Below are positions 6,137-7,120 of a stretch of DNA of 7,120 nucleotides, one piece after another. Both the position numbers and the translations under genes were made by a program. Within the stretch, counting starts at the first letter, position 1. Every line of letters starts with the position of its first letter. Below the pieces are notes generated by a model. The model did no database searches. It saw nothing but the letters and a program-made list of their open reading frames with translations, and was not told the DNA's origin. Source of the stretch: Candidatus Aerophobota bacterium (GTDB taxonomy: Bacteria; Aerophobota; Aerophobia; Aerophobales; B3-G15); NCBI GenBank assembly GCA_003648845.1, contig QMQA01000061.1:1-7120 (forward strand). The letters run 5' to 3'.

Positions 6137-7120
6137 GGATAAAGGAGATCAATGTAAGAGATTATGGACCGGTTAAAAATTTTTATATCAGATGTGAAGA
6201 TATTAATATAATCTATGGCAGGAATGAAGCTGGAAAGACTGCACTTATAGATGCTATAACTGGTGCACTTTTTCATAAAAAAAGTATATTTCCCGGCCAG
6301 GATCGATTCGAGAAAAATTCCCCTTCTCTTTTCAAGAAAAATGTTAGCTTAGTTCTGGAACATCTCGGAAAAGAATACATCTTCCCGGGAAGCTTTAAGT
6401 TTGAGCAAATTGTTAATCTTCCCCATTACCATCTTGCCAGACTTTTTATAATCAGGTCAGGAGATCTTACCTTAAGTGAGGATGAAAAGTGGCAGGACAG
6501 GATTAAGGAGTTTCTTTCAGGAACACCGGTTAATATAGAAAGAATCAAGGAAAAAATCGGTGAGGAAGTTGGTCTTACCCCAGGAGGGGACTGGAGCGAT
6601 CGCCAGCCTGCACGCAAGAAGTCGCAGGTAAAAGAAAAAGAGGAAAGAAGAAAAGACCTTATTGCTGCTATTGAAAGATTGCAGCAGGTGCATCAGAAAG
6701 AGAAGGCTCTTAGAGATAAACTCCAGGAAAGGAGAGTTTTAAGAGAAAAAAACAACAGGATAAAGCTTTTAAGAGCCTATCTTCGCAACAAGAGGATAAA
6801 AGAGGCTTTTCTGGATTGGTCTCGTCAAAAGATATTTTTTCTTGATTATGAGCGGTATCTTGACGAGGATCTTAAGCTTTGGAGGCAAAAAGAAAGAGAA
6901 CTCCACTCTCTACTGGATTTAAAGCAAAATTGCCAGAAAGACCTACAGGAGATAGAAAAGGAACTGCAAAAGATAAAAGAAGAAGAAGATACTTTAAGAG
7001 AAGAAAAAGAAAACCTGATCAACCAGAAAGATAGAGCAACTGCCCTTTCTCTTTTCCGGGATGCAGAAGAGCTTCCGGTTTATAAAAAAGATATTGCACG
7101 AGGGGTATTGAAGTTGCCCC
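6133..7120 (+). CDS. Rad50/SbcC/YhaN-like AAA ATPase with coiled coil (3' end outside window)
   Basis: The frame is open for 329 codons from ATG 6133 to the window end. The N-terminus MRIKEINVRDYGPV is typical of SMC-like repair ATPases, and Walker A is GRNEAGKT (29-36), the NEAGKT form of the YhaN/COG4717 group rather than the NGSGKS form usual in Rad50/SbcC. LFIIRSGDL (104-112) lies about where the Q-loop is expected, with no Gln in it. From about residue 164 to at least 305 the protein is a long Lys/Glu/Arg/Gln-rich helix with heptad-like leucines, interrupted around 213-245 by an aromatic-rich stretch; this is the first arm of an antiparallel coiled coil. The hook, signature motif and Walker B lie beyond the window. 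GGAGAG at 6118-6123 is nine bases before ATG, and the 4-base overlap with the nuclease gene implies coupled translation. It was translated by hand and is probably the nuclease partner. Confidence 0.88.
   Translation, partial: MRIKEINVRDYGPVKNFYIRCEDINIIYGRNEAGKTALIDAITGALFHKKSIFPGQDRFEKNSPSLFKKNVSLVLEHLGKEYIFPGSFKFEQIVNLPHYHLARLFIIRSGDLTLSEDEKWQDRIKEFLSGTPVNIERIKEKIGEEVGLTPGGDWSDRQPARKKSQVKEKEERRKDLIAAIERLQQVHQKEKALRDKLQERRVLREKNNRIKLLRAYLRNKRIKEAFLDWSRQKIFFLDYERYLDEDLKLWRQKERELHSLLDLKQNCQKDLQEIEKELQKIKEEEDTLREEKENLINQKDRATALSLFRDAEELPVYKKDIARGVLKLP

Noticed and set aside
6426..6617. Open frame on the minus strand within the ATPase gene.
   Set aside because: The plus-strand frame is open throughout with a Walker A and coiled coil; the minus frame is a shadow.

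Overview
This window is an AT-rich bacterial chromosome segment with tightly packed housekeeping and repair genes. It shows no mobile element, CRISPR array, rRNA or tRNA. A bacterial origin is supported by GGAGGTG-type ribosome binding sites, sigma70-like promoters with TTGACA elements, and a bacterial-type TsaD (N-terminus LGIETSCDET). Frequent AGA/AGG codons, charge-rich proteins and a hydrogenase-processing peptidase suggest an anaerobe, perhaps a thermophile. That is inference, and I cannot name a phylum.

Left part (1-3471): a 3'-incomplete DJ-1/PfpI protein with an export signal is read leftward from 585. Diverging from it is a rightward pair, a small FMN nitroreductase (903-1406) and a UvrD/PcrA/Rep-type helicase that starts at TTG (1447-3471). 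The divergent promoters lie back to back at 745-815, and the DJ-1 transcript would carry a leader of about 150 nt.

Middle (3482-4956): a leftward two-gene unit holds a hydrogenase maturation peptidase (M52 family) followed by tsaD, whose start overlaps the peptidase stop by 7 bases. tsaD converges on the helicase with only 10 bases between their stop codons and no terminator in the gap.

Right part (5078-7120): an SbcD/Mre11-like nuclease overlaps by 4 bases (ATGA) a Rad50/SbcC/YhaN-like ATPase that runs off the window. This pair and the peptidase-tsaD unit diverge from a compact intergenic region. There, two opposed TTGACA elements form the arms of a perfect inverted repeat (CATGTCAA, 10 bases, TTGACATG).

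Functionally, the helicase and the nuclease/ATPase pair belong to DNA repair, TsaD to tRNA t6A modification, the M52 peptidase to NiFe-hydrogenase maturation, and the nitroreductase and DJ-1 protein probably to redox or electrophile handling. I found no clear novel system. The most interesting points are the symmetric divergent promoter, the exported DJ-1-like protein, and the compact Mre11/Rad50-like pair with a YhaN-style Walker A.
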